From: Campanula takesimana
Lineage: Eukaryota > Streptophyta > Magnoliopsida > Asterales > Campanulaceae
DNA length: 64,000 nt
Assembly: GCA_026119855.1 (NCBI GenBank)
Contig: JAOWBW010000190.1
Location: forward strand, 434,001-498,000
Direction of reading: 5' to 3'
Shown here: positions 1 to 10,548 of the stretch, one piece after another
How positions within the stretch are numbered: the stretch's first letter is position 1
Layout of the letters: every line of letters begins with the position of its first letter
Made by a program: the position numbers and the translations under genes
The notes under the pieces: generated by a model
Databases searched by the model: none
What the model saw: the letters and a program-made list of their open reading frames with translations, nothing else
Told to the model about the DNA's origin: nothing

Positions 1-938
1 AACTGTAAACTCAGCTGGGGAGCTGCTCTATAGTTTCACTTTCACCCCCCCCCTTAGATCTTGTAAATTCTCATTTATTTATTTATTTTTAAGGAAATAG
101 TTGCACTTCCATCTTCACATCACTCATGAATTATTAATCATAGATAGATAGATATTGCATATGCATGGAGGTATGTGAGTCATGAATCCGTTTCTATATT
201 TAAGTCCAATATTTTATTGTCTCGATTTGGGGCTTAATATTACAAAACTGTAACAACGTGATTACTTTACTAGTGAAACACTGGATTGAGTTCATTTATA
301 GAACCAACAAACCTAAATTGAACTTTCATGTTAGACCCTACAAGGGGACAAATGTTAGTAATTCATGTTTTAATAGTTGACTCAATTAACAATGCATTTT
401 TTTTTTCTTGATAACAAGGGGAAAATGTCACTGTGGAAGAGTCAGAACAACCTCGGTAATTACTAGATTCCGGCGAAGTCACAACTGTATTATTAGGATC
501 CGGCGGTAAGTAGTCCAATTGCTTAGCAGTCTGGATCTTGTCCATCGATTCTAATTATCTAGATCGTGGAGATGTCGCGTGGTCTATTCAAGAATTACAT
601 TGTCCCTCTCGCCTATACCTACCATACATTGTTTAATGCATGCTCAAAACACATACACTCAAGTGCGTATGCTGCAAATTTTCTAATTTTATAGAAAATG
701 AGAGTAAAATTCAATGGTCAATTCAAGTTAAATTTGACCAAAAATTTACGTAAACATATTAAACTTAGCTACCAGGGGTCAACTCGACTTGAACAATTTG
801 ACGATCATCATCAGCTCGATGGCAACACATTAATCTCAACGCTTATCAACCGAAGTGTATCAGGCAAGCATGAGTGCCTCATGCGAGCAAGATCAAATTC
901 GGCTTCTAGGCCGTCCAGTCCACAGCTAACTTATCTGC
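1..938. other. Intergenic DNA, no recognised gene
   Basis: AT-rich non-coding sequence with short C and T runs. Short open frames at 363-545 (minus) and 698-979 (plus) have no recognisable motif, and the second runs into the transposon that starts at 948. I see no gene here. Confidence 0.5.
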
Positions 939-947
939 ATAAGATTA

Positions 948-1240
948 GGGTTAATGATAATTTAGGGCCTGAACTCTAGGGGGTGCGTCTAAAAGGGCCT
1001 CGGTTCCCCCCCCCCCCCCCCCGCTAGATCAGGGCTTCAAATCAATTTTTTTATTGGCAATTAGGGGCTTTCTGACGGTTTCCGTCAATTTCCACCGTTC
1101 AGTTGACATGTGCGGTGCACGTGACTTTGACTGAGGGCAAATTGGGCAATCCCGTTTGGGTTAATGACAATTTAGGACCTGAACTCAAGGGGGCGTCTAA
1201 AAGGGGGCTCGACTTTTTTTCCGCTAAATCAGGACTCAAA

Positions 1241-1271
<31 letters not shown>

Positions 1272-1367
1272 GCAATTAGGGGCATCCTGACAGTTTCTGT
1301 CAAAAACCACCGTTAAGTGGACATGTGCGCTGCACGTGACTTTTCACTGAGGGCAAATTGGCAAACC
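948..1367 (+). repeat. Left inverted arm made of two tandem ~210-bp units
   Basis: The arm consists of two head-to-tail copies, about 948-1157 and 1158-1367. Each runs from GGGTTAATGA through a T-run, GACGGTTTCCGTCAA-like text and a CACGTGACTTT word to GGGCAAATTGG. A mononucleotide tract of C (near 1007-1022) or T (near 1241-1271) separates the two halves of each unit. Confidence 0.8.
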
Positions 1368-2090
1368 AAATTATTTGAATGGTACTCAAACTACTCAATT
1401 CTCACATGACTTTATTTCGTCTTTATCTTGTGGTGTAGACATGCTCAAACGGTTCCAATTTCGGTTCCCGGGGAGGCGCTCGAGCTCGACCTTTTTCGTG
1501 GCCGTGGGTAGTGTATCATGCACGTCACTTCTTCGTTTCCTTCATGTCCTCCCATATTTTCACCACCAAGACCCCATCATAAGAGGGATAGTAGGCATTA
1601 TCATCTTGCTCTGGTTCCCGGTTTCGTAACCGGCGGTTCCACAGTTCTAATATCCTTGGACCCGTATTCGAACCGGCTCTGCACGGTTCCTGGTTCTGAT
1701 GGTTCCCAGGTATAGCCGGTTCTTGGTTCCGGTTCTGCTGGTTCTCCATTATTTTGGGTGTGTCTATATTGTGGAGCATATTAGTTTCATATCAGACGAA
1801 ATGAGAAGATATTTATTTTTAACATAAAATGTTACAAAAATATTAGGTATATGTTCAATTACAAGTGCTTAAAATTCAATCGCTCTTTAACTAAATCCGA
1901 AAGATAAACCAAAACTAGTTAATTAATCTGCGAATGGGTGTCAAATTCTACATGTAAAATAAAGCACCAAAAATACAATTACATAAATTCCATAATAATT
2001 AGGTAAATGAATTAGCTTTCGTCACATATATTCCCTAACTCGACTTCTTTACCTTATAGCGTGGGTTGTGTCTTGCGTTTCTTCTAATCT

Positions 2091-2498
2091 AAACGGGATT
2101 GCCCAATTTTCTCTCAGTGAAAAGTCACGTGCAACGCACATGTCCACTTAACGGTGGTTATTGACAGAAACCGTCAGAAAGCCCCTAATTGCCAAAGTAA
2201 ATTGATTTTGAGTCCTGATTTAGCGGGGAAAAAAAGTCGAGGCCCCTTTTAGACCCCCCACCCTTGAGTTCAGGCCCTAAATTATCATTAACCCAAATGG
2301 GATTGCCCAATTTGCCCCTAGTCAAAAGTCACGTGCACCGCACATGTCGACTTAACGGTGGAAATTGACGGAAACCGTCAGAAAGCCCCTAATTGCAAAA
2401 AAAAAAATTGATTTGAAGCCTTGATCTAGCGGGAAAAAAAAACCAAGTCCCCTTTTAGATGCACCCCTGGAGTTCAGGCCCTAAATTGTCATTAACCC
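2091..2498 (-). repeat. Right inverted arm made of two tandem ~204-bp units
   Basis: Reverse-complement counterpart of the left arm, again with two tandem units (about 2091-2294 and 2295-2498). Duplication of the unit in both arms implies it happened before the last transposition, or was copied between arms by conversion. Confidence 0.8.
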
Positions 2499-2583
2499 AT
2501 AAGATTATTAAATTTAAATTATAATAGTGAAAATCAATTAAAGTTGATGTAAGATTATATTTCCAAAGATAGTTGAAGTAGTA

Positions 2584-2863
2584 CTCCCTCCGTTTCATGT
2601 GAATTGAGACTTATTTCTTTTTTTGTCTGTTTCACTTCAATTGAGACTGCCCAAAATGGCAAAGTTTTTAATATTTTATATTCACCCAACCCCACCCATT
2701 TAACCCCACTAATTCTCTCTCTTCATTTTCCATCACTAATTTATCCAACCAACACTACTATTTACCCCGCTCATTCTCTCTCTTCATTTTCCACCACACA
2801 TTCACTATTTTCTCTTAATTAGTGTGCCTTTTTTTAGTCTCAATTCACATGAAACGGAGGGAG
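2584..2863. mobile_element. Stowaway-type MITE (TA TSD)
   Basis: A 280-bp element with terminal inverted repeats CTCCCTCCGTTTCATGTGAA and its complement, flanked by TA at 2582-2583 and 2864-2865. CTCCCTCCGT ends with a TA duplication are typical of plant Stowaway (Tc1/mariner) MITEs. It is non-coding; the 2604-2822 frame is low-complexity. Confidence 0.85.
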
Positions 2864-2880
2864 TATATTTTAAATAAAAT

Positions 2881-4011
2881 GGAAAATATAGAAATATGCC
2901 CATGTACTTAGCTTAAGGATGCAGATATGCCCTTGTACAAATTAATTGTCATATTGGCCCCCATACTTATGAAAAAGGTGTGGAGATTAAGATTCCGTCA
3001 TCTTTTCATCCAAATTCTAACGGAATTGGCAATATTTGCTGATGTGAAGATAAAATGGGGTAAAATCGTAAAACATTAAACTTAAGACCCTAAAAATTAT
3101 TTCTCATTAATTATAAAGGGTCTTAAAATTAAAATTATAATTTACAAAAACACCCCTTCTTCCTCCCCAATTTACAGTCGCCCACCCTCTTTTTCCTCCG
3201 CCCCATCCAATATACTACCACACACATCCAGTCAAATTTAAAATCCTCAATTTCAAAATTAAAAATCCCCAATTACATAATCTACATATCCCATTTAAGT
3301 AATTAAATCAATAAAAATTAATTAAAATCTATATTTTCCTTTGTATAAGAATAATCTCCCATTCGTTATATGATTCATTAAACTCCAAATATTTTATTTG
3401 TTTCTTGGACTTCAGAATAATCGGCCACCAATTCCTCCACCAATTCCTGGAGTGGAGGGACAATTAGGATGGATCTGTACAACAATTAAGTGGTGGCCAT
3501 GAAAATTGGAAAGATCTCCAGATCTAGAAGAAGTGGAGCGATGATGGTGGGGGTGAAGGTGTGGATAGCAAGTGGAGGGTAATGGCAAAAATTGTGTTCG
3601 CCGGATCTTCGACGGAGAAGGAGAAGAGGAGGTGTGGGCAATAAGCGGCGAAGATGGGATTGGGGGATGACGGGGGTAGTCTTGACGAGAGAGGGAGTGC
3701 CTTGTACGGAGCGGTGCTGATGGTGGGTTGTAATTGGAACGAGTGGACGGTGGTGGTGGGTGAGAAGTAGGGGAAGAAGGATACTCGTAAATAATTTTTA
3801 GGGTTTTAAGTTTAATGTTTTACGATTTTACCCCATTTTATCTTCACATCAGCAAATTTTGCCAATTCCGTTAGAATTTGGATGAAAAGATGACGGAGGC
3901 TTAATCTCCACACCTTTTTCATAAGTATGGGGGCTAATATGACAATTAATTTGTACAAGTGCATATCTGTATCCTTAAGCTAAGTACAGGGGCATATTTC
4001 TATATTTTTCC
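2881..4011. mobile_element. Long-inverted-repeat MULE-like element, 1.13 kb
   Basis: The left arm (about 2881-3103) and right arm (about 3788-4011) are near-perfect inverted copies starting GGAAAATATAGAAATATGCC. The centre (about 3420-3780) is purine-rich and more GC-rich than its surroundings, with no convincing coding frame. The flanks are AT-rich (AAATAAAAT on the left, a similar but inexact run on the right), so an 8-9 bp duplication is plausible but not clean. Arm length suggests a non-autonomous MULE. Confidence 0.7.
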
Positions 4012-4517
4012 AAAATAAAAATTATGAAAAGAAAGCTAAAGTGGCTTCCCAAAGAAAAAGCACCAACTAATATGACTAGAAAGAGGAAAGAAGTGAGAAG
4101 ATGATAGGAAAACAATGGGCAACAACTGTTTTTGGCAAAATACTAAGGCTAAAGTGTCTTTTTAAACATAGAGCTTACGTGTAAGCACGATATATAATTA
4201 CCAAACCAAAGATAATGCAAATAGCTACAACTGCATTCCAAGGTTGCCTAAAAATTTAAATCATCTTCCTAAATTGGTCAAAAAGTGGGATTTTTGCTAT
4301 GTCATCCCCACATTTTTTTTAAATTTTTTTTTGGTGTATTTATTTTATTTTCTCCATCTTTAGGTGGAGATAGAGTGAGGTTTAAGCTGTTGGATAAAAA
4401 AATTCAAGGTCGGCGCTTTCCGCACCTCCTTATGGTTTGACTTTTAATCAATTGTCCACCTATAAATTAAACAAATTAAACAATTTTATTTGTACAACAT
4501 ATATTTAAAATCTTTCA

Positions 4518-4562
<45 letters not shown>

Positions 4563-4714
4563 AAATAAACTGAAATTAAGGCCCATTTAGGCGTGTGATT
4601 ATTTTCCATCTTCATGATTTTATTTCATTTTATTTTATTTTCATGATTTTGTTATAAAAGTCAGTCTTATGAAAAACTTGTTATACACTAAGAAATGTGT
4701 AAAACTTGTTTTAC
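4012..4714. other. AT-rich intergenic DNA with (AT)n microsatellite
   Basis: No gene seen. An uninterrupted AT dinucleotide run occupies about 4521-4560. Confidence 0.6.
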
Positions 4715-4729
4715 ATTAAAAGATTAGTT

Positions 4730-5124
4730 TTTTTTTTTACATTCTAGTTACATTTCATTCATTCAAGGCAATTGTCATCGTGTTACAAACTCCTATTAAG
4801 TCTATTACAAATCTATTGCCTAGTCTAGTACGATTCCTTATTGGAGTTTCACCACGCCAGAACCTATTACATCGAATAAAACTGCGTCTTCAGAAATCTC
4901 CCATAGACGTCCCGCGCCATCTGATGGTCTCTTCTAGTAGTCTTCTTGCCATAGACGTCCCGCACCATCTGAATGATCACCTGCAGAAGCCCCCAGCCGC
5001 CCTTAGAGGGGCTAATTGACAAAGGTTCTCCACTTGCTCCCAAAGGGAGTCGAATCTGCGACCTCCACCTAAGTTGAAGCCTTACCCACACACTCGAATA
5101 CCATTAGGCCAAGAGGCCCTTGGT
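4730..5124 (-). mobile_element. tRNA-derived SINE, full length, 15-bp TSD
   Basis: The element lies on the minus strand. Its 5' head at 5124 carries RNA polymerase III boxes: an A box TGGCCTAATGG (complement of 5101-5111) and a B-box-like AGATTCGACTCC (within the complement of 5045-5058). Its 3' end is an A tail, seen as the T run at 4730-4738. It is flanked by a perfect 15-bp duplication ATTAAAAGATTAGTT at 4715-4729 and 5125-5139. Length is about 395 bp, long for a plant SINE. The body contains two copies, 48 bp apart, of a GCGGGACGTCTATGG-like word (near 4901 and 4949). A related fragment lies at 7765-8020. The open frames here are incidental. Confidence 0.88.
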
Positions 5125-5139
5125 ATTAAAAGATTAGTT

Positions 5140-5943
5140 AGTCTCCTGTAAAACGCGTTTTTCCTAATGATTATGAAAAAAAAAATTCATAATCATCTGT
5201 CGCTCCTCAACACACTCGTTGGACCTTCATAACACATCAACTGGTCATCCTAAACACTGTCACTGGCTATATATCAACACATCAACTGCTCTTCAATTTT
5301 TTTCTCAAAAAAAAACTTTCCGGCTATCACTTTCAAAGTTTCTGGCTATCAGTCTCAAAAGTTCTGGATATCAGTCTCAAATGTTATTATCAGCTTTTTT
5401 TTCTCACTGGAGATGCTTCATAAATTATATCCAGAAAACTACATTATCTATATCCAGAACCTCCTTGATATCCAGAAAGTTTATTGGCCATGACCTTCTT
5501 CAAATGTGCTTGAAAATCATATCCACAAGGCTTGTTATTGATATCCAGAACCGATGAAAAGTTTCGATTATTTTCAAAAATGCCACCGCACGTTTTTTAA
5601 AGAAGTTCCACATATTTTCAGAAATGCCACCGAAAACACGTTTTTCCTGTGACTCGCATAAAATGGGTTTTACCCAAGATTTTGTGTTAATAGATTCTAT
5701 CTTACATTAAGGGATAAAAACAAGTTTTCTCGAGATTTCGCTTGTTATAATTTTTTTTTTTTAAAAACTAGAAATATAGGTAGAGATAAAATAAACCCAT
5801 CAAGTGATAGAGAGAGATAAAAAAAAAAGCTCTATCTGTCTCAAAATATTTGTTATTTTAAATATTTTTTAGATATTAAATATTATAAAATATATATAAA
5901 AATGTAGACCAAATTACTTTTAAAATATATCAATTATCTAGCA
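5140..5943. other. Intergenic DNA with reiterated CTGGATATC/GATATCCAG words
   Basis: No gene recognised. About 5330-5555 repeats short words such as CTGGATATCAGTCTCAAA on the left and GATATCCAGAA on the right, giving a loose inverted symmetry. The frame 5219-5557 follows this repetition and has no family motif. Confidence 0.45.
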
Positions 5944-6508
5944 AAGATGCGTATGTTATCATGGATGTGTGGGCATAGAAGAAATGATCAATTAAGAAAT
6001 AAGGTGATCAGGGGTAAAGTAGGAGTTGCACCTATTGAGGATAAAATGAGGGAGAATCGTTTAAGGTGGTTGGGTAATGTAAGACGGAGACCGAGTGATG
6101 CACTGGTTAGGAGGCTTGAAAAGTGGAGAAGTGATAAAATGGCGAAGGGTAGGGGACCACCTAAGCAAACTTAGATTAGAGTGATTGAAAATGATATGAG
6201 TTTATTTGGATTGGATGAAAATATGACGTTGAAGAGGCCAGAGTGGACGGCAAAAATTGATATGGGTGATGGGAGTTGATTTATTATTATTATTATTCTT
6301 TTCATTTTACCTATCTATTATACATTTATTCGTTTAGTATCACTATTTTTATTTATATTTTCTTCTTCACTTTTTTCATTTTCTAGTTTTGTCCCACCTA
6401 TTTCTTCTCGTAACTTACTTTTTTCTTACACCTTTTCTTTCACGATGACATATGAAGATTCATGTTAGCCGACCCAAAATCATTTTGGGACTAATGCTTT
6501 GTTGTTAT
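5944..6508 (+). pseudogene. RTE-type LINE, 5'-truncated 3' end
   Basis: The frame from 5947 encodes the far C-terminus of an RTE-clade reverse-transcriptase polyprotein: an RMLSWMCGHRR start, then VGVAPIEDKMRENRLRWLG, VRRRPSDALVRR and KGRGPPKQT. The first stop follows at 6172-6174, but recognisable text continues (IRVIEND, then an EWTAKI-like stretch) to about 6278. The 3' untranslated region ends with GTTAGCCGACCCAAAATCATTTTGGGACTAATGC and a degenerate GTTGTTATT tail, as in plant RTE elements. Only the last few hundred bases of a multi-kilobase LINE remain, typical of 5' truncation during target-primed reverse transcription. A second copy is at 32858-33383. Confidence 0.8.
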
Positions 6509-7260
6509 TTTTGTATAAGAAATATTCATAAGTATAAATAAAAGTAAATATAGTAAGCAATGATAAAATATTTAGGTTATAGCTTATAGTAAAACACAAA
6601 TATTTTTAATATAAATTTTAATTTTTGAAAATTTTAATTTTGAGGCAGAAGAAGAAGTAAAATATAACCTACGAAAAGAACAAATTGCTGCCCCAAACAA
6701 GACCTAAAATTATTTTATGCTGCTTTAACAAGAGAGAAATTGATTACACAGTTGATATATTATATGTATAACACTTGAGTGGCCTTCAATAATTATAGAA
6801 GGGAATAGTACTTGATTAGCTAGGGACTACTAATAGATTAGAGATTCTATGAAGAAGGGAACATAATTGAAATAAAATTGAAGATATATTTTAATAAAAT
6901 AAAAGGGTTGGTTTGGATTGTGTGCTTTTTCTTTTGAAATTGTAGAGTAAGATTAGGAATAAATAAGGGATTTTAAAACTTGTTTAAGTTGGGAAAAAGT
7001 TTTCTTCTTCCACAGGACTTTTTGACATATGTATGATTTGAGCAAATGGGAGTAGAAAAATAAAAATGGTAAACCAAAAGTTGTGGGTGAGACAAAATTG
7101 ATGCCAAATCAAATCTTCCATTCTCACAACTTTGCCACAAACACCAAACAATTCCTACTAGCCGTTTTTTCTTGGGCCCAATAGTTTCCTTCATTAGTGC
7201 CTTCAACTGACATAGACTTCCATTCATTATTATGCTACTCATTTTGGTTATATAATAATA
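6509..7260. other. AT-rich intergenic DNA
   Basis: No gene, RNA or element recognised. The minus-strand frame 6973-7242 has no motif I know. Confidence 0.45.
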
Positions 7261-7439
7261 CTATGTCCGTCCCCAAATGATCGTCTCATCATTTGATTAT
7301 TTAAACTTTTTAAGAATATGAACGCTTGCTTCACTAGCCATGTTCTGTTTATGCACTTTTAAGCGTAAGTTGTAGAAATAAAAAACAATTTGAGACAATG
7401 AAAAATAACATATGGAAAATTAGTTCGGAACGGAGGGAG
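7261..7439. mobile_element. Degenerate Stowaway-like MITE
   Basis: Begins CTATGTCCGTCCCC after TA (7259-7260) and ends CGGAACGGAGGGAG before TA (7440-7441). The two ends are imperfect inverted copies of the CTCCCTCCGTCCC class. About 179 bp, non-coding. Confidence 0.6.
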
Positions 7440-7764
7440 TATTCAAGAACTTTATTTGTTTGCATATATACATATATATATTAATTGTGTCATAATAAAA
7501 TTGTGTTAAATTTATATTGTGAAAAAGGAAAACGTTACATTTTTATATTCGGACGGATGAATGAGCAGTATGCAAACTAAGAAGTTAAGTACAATAGTTC
7601 ATATGTTACCAATCAAGACACGACCTACAACTACATACAAATTTACGTTGAAAAAAATTTGGGTTTGCCTTAAAGTACACACCAAATTTTACGTAAGGTT
7701 CTCTATTGAGTTGCCTTGCCTTTATCAGTATTCAAGTGAATCATAGATCCCTCTAGCAGCAAAT

Positions 7765-8020
7765 GGTTCTGGCGCGGGACGTTTACGATAAGGGACTACC
7801 ATATAGCGCAAAGACGTCTATTGCAAGCAAACTATCAGATAGTGCGGGACGTCTGTGAGAGATTTCTCATCAACTTGTAGGGCAAGTATTATTCGCTGTA
7901 ATAAGTTCTAGTGGTGAAACTCCATAGGAGCTTGTAATAAGCAGGCCAATAGATCTGTAATAAACTTTATAGGGGCTTGTAAACAATGATAATTGCCTTG
8001 AAATGTGATATGTTACAATT
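7765..8020 (+). mobile_element. SINE fragment related to the one at 4730-5124
   Basis: Shares with the minus-strand SINE the words GGTTCTGGCG, GCGGGACGTCT (three versions here), GAGATTTCTCATC, GGTGAAACTCC, CAATAGATCTGTAATA and AATTGCCTTGAAATG in the same order. The tRNA-like head is missing, so it is 5' truncated or a diverged subfamily. No clear TSD. Confidence 0.65.
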
Positions 8021-8512
8021 GTTAAAAAGAAAGAAGTGAATTCATAGGTTATTCTTAGATATGCTACTTATTTTGTTGGTTCTCTATTTTATTATCCTAA
8101 TCAACATTATTATGCATTTCAAAAAATATATAAAAATGATGATATGAAATTTGTATATTATTCATGGTAAAGTTTGAGCTTCCATCTTAATTTTAATTGA
8201 CAATGAGAGGAGGACCAAAATTTTTGAGACTTATTTGTTCATGATGTCGGATAAATGCTTCAACACGCCCTTTCATACGTAGCAGATTCAGGGCTTACAT
8301 TGTGGACACTTCGGCGGCATGAAGCTAAATTATTGTGGGCTTCTTTTAGTTAGTACAAAGTCTGGGTTCAATCTCAAAAATAAATTGACGATGGAAGAAA
8401 TAACTAAGTATCTTTATATATTAAAGGCAAAAATTGTTGAGATTCGATGTAGAATAAATGCTTCAACGATAAATATCTTGTCCTTGTGTTGGTTTCGGGG
8501 GCATAAAGGATA
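8021..8512. other. Intergenic DNA
   Basis: No gene recognised. The frame 8319-8732 crosses into the following MITE and is not credible. Confidence 0.45.
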
Positions 8513-8748
8513 CTCCCTCCGTCCCATTTTAAAAGTCAAAAATTTTCTAAAAGGGAGTCTCATTTTAAGAGTCAAAATCCTAAAATTGAAAATGGGTCCT
8601 ACATGTCATACTCAAAACAATTATCCACTAACTATTCTCTACCTCACTTTCTCTCTCCTATCCAACTATCAACACTCACAACACATCACCTTTTCCTTAA
8701 TTCTTGAACCCACCCATTTCTTTGACTCTTAAAATGGGACGGAGGGAG
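8513..8748. mobile_element. Stowaway-type MITE
   Basis: A 236-bp element bounded by CTCCCTCCGTCCCATTTTAA and its complement, with TA at 8511-8512 and 8749-8750. Non-coding. Confidence 0.88.
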
Positions 8749-9123
8749 TAGTTTGCAACCATTAACACTAAATGTCAATGAAAATTAATTCTTAAATTGT
8801 TTGTATAAATATTTTTTGTATATATATTCTTAAATGTCAAAAAGTGTGTTTTTTTTTTCTTTTTTGTTACTTTTTTCATGTTGTACAAATTTGATTTAAA
8901 GTGTACCGATACTAGCCTCAACCTATATTAGCTGTAAGTATTTGTATGGTGCAGTCGCTTCATAAGTTTGATTTGTCAAGTTTGTTAGTTTATGTCGCAT
9001 TTCTCTTTCTAGAGCTCATGTATGAATCACTTATTTGTATGGTACAAATTTGGATCCGAACGCTTAAGTCTTAACGTTGGGCTGCACAAGGATGATGACA
9101 TGAGTCTTCTGATCATGGGGTTC

Positions 9124-9480
9124 GCTCTGATACCATTATAACGACCCTAACCCGCAGATCCGACCCGTTATATAAGCACCACACACTGATCCACAGAGCA
9201 CAAACAACTGGTTCCACTCGGTTTATCACAGGCTCACTCAAAAGTTCATGGATGTTACTGGTGCTCAAATGTAGTATAGTGGAGGTTTATATATCACAAT
9301 CAAAGCACATATCTTTCTGATGTGGTATGGGGGATTTGTAAGAGACAATTATCCCACATCTTCTAAAGAGAGAAACATGGACTGGTATATAGACTTGAGG
9401 AATTACTTCCCTTATCACCAATTGGTTTTAAGGTGGAACCTCCAAAATAGTCCATTGTCGGCCCAGTCCAGCCCATGCTA
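9124..9480 (-). mobile_element. LTR/TRIM-like fragment with a Met-tRNA primer site, minus strand
   Basis: Read on the minus strand, an LTR-like segment ends at 9136 and is followed immediately by TGGTATCAGAGC (complement of 9124-9135). That is the classic primer-binding site for initiator methionyl-tRNA in plant LTR elements. The segment is homologous to the plus-strand repeat at 10168-10548 (shared GAGCAC..AGTAACATCCATGAA, GTTGTTTGTGCTC and a GTG(T)GGTGCTTAT word). No coding capacity is seen, so it may be a TRIM or a relict LTR. Its outer limit near 9480 is approximate. Confidence 0.6.
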
Positions 9481-9930
9481 ACACTCGGGCTTTGGGTTAA
9501 AGGAATGTGAAAGTAATAGACAAGTAGGTGTGGAAAAGGACCAAAACCATGTGAAATGGTAAGTACTCGATTCATAGTTAGACTGATCCATCCGTCTCCA
9601 TTGATGAAGACTTATGAAACATGGGGTCCGAAACATGTTCATACTAAACATGTATGCTCGATCCATCAAACATTGTACAAAGTGCATGCACGAATTACAT
9701 TTCTTGATTATTATGTCCTACACTCCTACTATTATGTACTACTTATTTCCTTTCAAAATAAATATCTATATTCATTCTCGATCAAAAATAAATTTTGACA
9801 TTTATTTTAACACGAAAGGGTACATACTTATCAACCACCACCTTTAATTTCCTTTAGTACTTTCTTCTATCGTGTTCTCATGCTCTCTCTCTCTCTCTCT
9901 TATATATACACATGCACACATATATGTAAA
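9481..9930. other. Intergenic DNA with (CT)n and AT/CA runs
   Basis: No gene seen. A CT run lies at about 9880-9900. Frames at 9556-9847 lack motifs. Confidence 0.45.
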
Positions 9931-10167
9931 CTCTCTCCGTCCCATAACAAATTTCTCATAGAATGTTAGGAATGAGAATTAAAGAAAAGTAGGTGGTGTG
10001 AGTGGGAAAGAGAGAGAGAAAATGGTGTAGGGAATACTAATGTAGATAGTTGTTGTGAGTGAAAGTATAGAGAACGTGGAAGGAACCTTTTCTTTTTTGG
10101 TAAGTGAGAGTTTCTAATGGGACGTCGAAAATGGCAAAATAAAAAGTTTGTTATGGGACGAAGGGAG
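9931..10167. mobile_element. Stowaway-type MITE
   Basis: Starts CTCTCTCCGTCCCATAACAA and ends with the inverted form TTGTTATGGGACGAAGGGAG, followed by TA at 10168-10169. 237 bp, non-coding. The left TA is not clear. Confidence 0.75.
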
Positions 10168-10548
10168 TATACACACACATATATATATATATGTCACATC
10201 GGAAATAGATCGGTTTTGATTTGGATTTATAAAGCCTTCGGAAAGCTTAAATTGAGCACTAATAACCAAAGAGTTTTAGCTCAAGCGGTATCCAGTATTA
10301 GCTTCCTATAGGGAGGTCACGAGTTCGAATCCCGTTAGGGACATTTGTGTTAGCCTATTTATAGGCCTAGTCGTAGCCTAAGGGCAATTTATCTATAATT
10401 AATAAAAAACCTTTTTTTTTTTTTTTAAAAAAAAAGAGCACTAATAACATCCATGAATTTTTTGGTGAGCCAGTGGTAAGCTGAGTGGACTTAGTTGTTT
10501 GTGCTCGGCAAGACCGGTGTGTGATGCTTATGTAGCGGCCCGAAGTGT
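10168..10548 (+). mobile_element. LTR/TRIM-like fragment interrupted by a SINE
   Basis: The pieces 10190-10266 and 10449-10548 join into the sense-orientation relative of the minus-strand LTR-like segment at 9136-9480. The join point falls inside the shared GAGCACTAATAACATCCATG word, exactly where the SINE duplicated 13 bases. No PBS is visible after the G-run at 10549-10566. Confidence 0.6.
10267..10435 (+). mobile_element. Short tRNA-derived SINE with 13-bp TSD
   Basis: Polymerase III boxes are clear: A box TAGCTCAAGCGG (10277-10288) and B box GAGTTCGAATCCC (10321-10333). The 169-bp element ends in a T tract followed by an A tract. It is flanked by a perfect 13-bp duplication GAGCACTAATAAC at 10254-10266 and 10436-10448. 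It is inserted in the older LTR-like repeat. It is not a functional tRNA gene, since no cloverleaf closes around the boxes. Confidence 0.85.

Larger units (their letters stand above)
948..2498. mobile_element. MULE-like foldback element, 1.55 kb, 9-bp TSD
   Basis: The element begins GGGTTAATGATAATTTAGG and ends with the inverted copy ...CTAAATTGTCATTAACCC. It is flanked by a perfect 9-bp direct repeat ATAAGATTA at 939-947 and 2499-2507. Nine-base duplications and long terminal inverted repeats are the hallmark of Mutator-like elements. The arms are about 410-420 bp and the interior about 720 bp. The interior has no transposase motif, only short frames such as 1375-1629, plus a patch rich in GGTTCC/GGTTCT words around 1450-1745. 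It is therefore non-autonomous. The borders are very well supported; assignment to the MULE superfamily rests on TSD length and arm structure only. Confidence 0.85.

Noticed and set aside
698..979. 93-codon open frame as a host gene
   Set aside because: No motif, and its 3' end lies inside the MULE-like element beginning at 948.
2881..4011. Gene-bearing MULE carrying a captured host exon
   Set aside because: The GC-richer interior is suggestive, but no frame or splice pattern could be matched to a protein.
5045..5111. tRNA gene on the minus strand
   Set aside because: Boxes belong to the head of a SINE with a 15-bp TSD.
6973..7242. Minus-strand 89-codon frame as a gene
   Set aside because: No recognisable domain, no splice context, AT-rich surroundings.
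10277..10333. tRNA gene (A and B boxes)
   Set aside because: No acceptor stem or anticodon arm closes around the boxes; the 13-bp TSD and tail identify a SINE.
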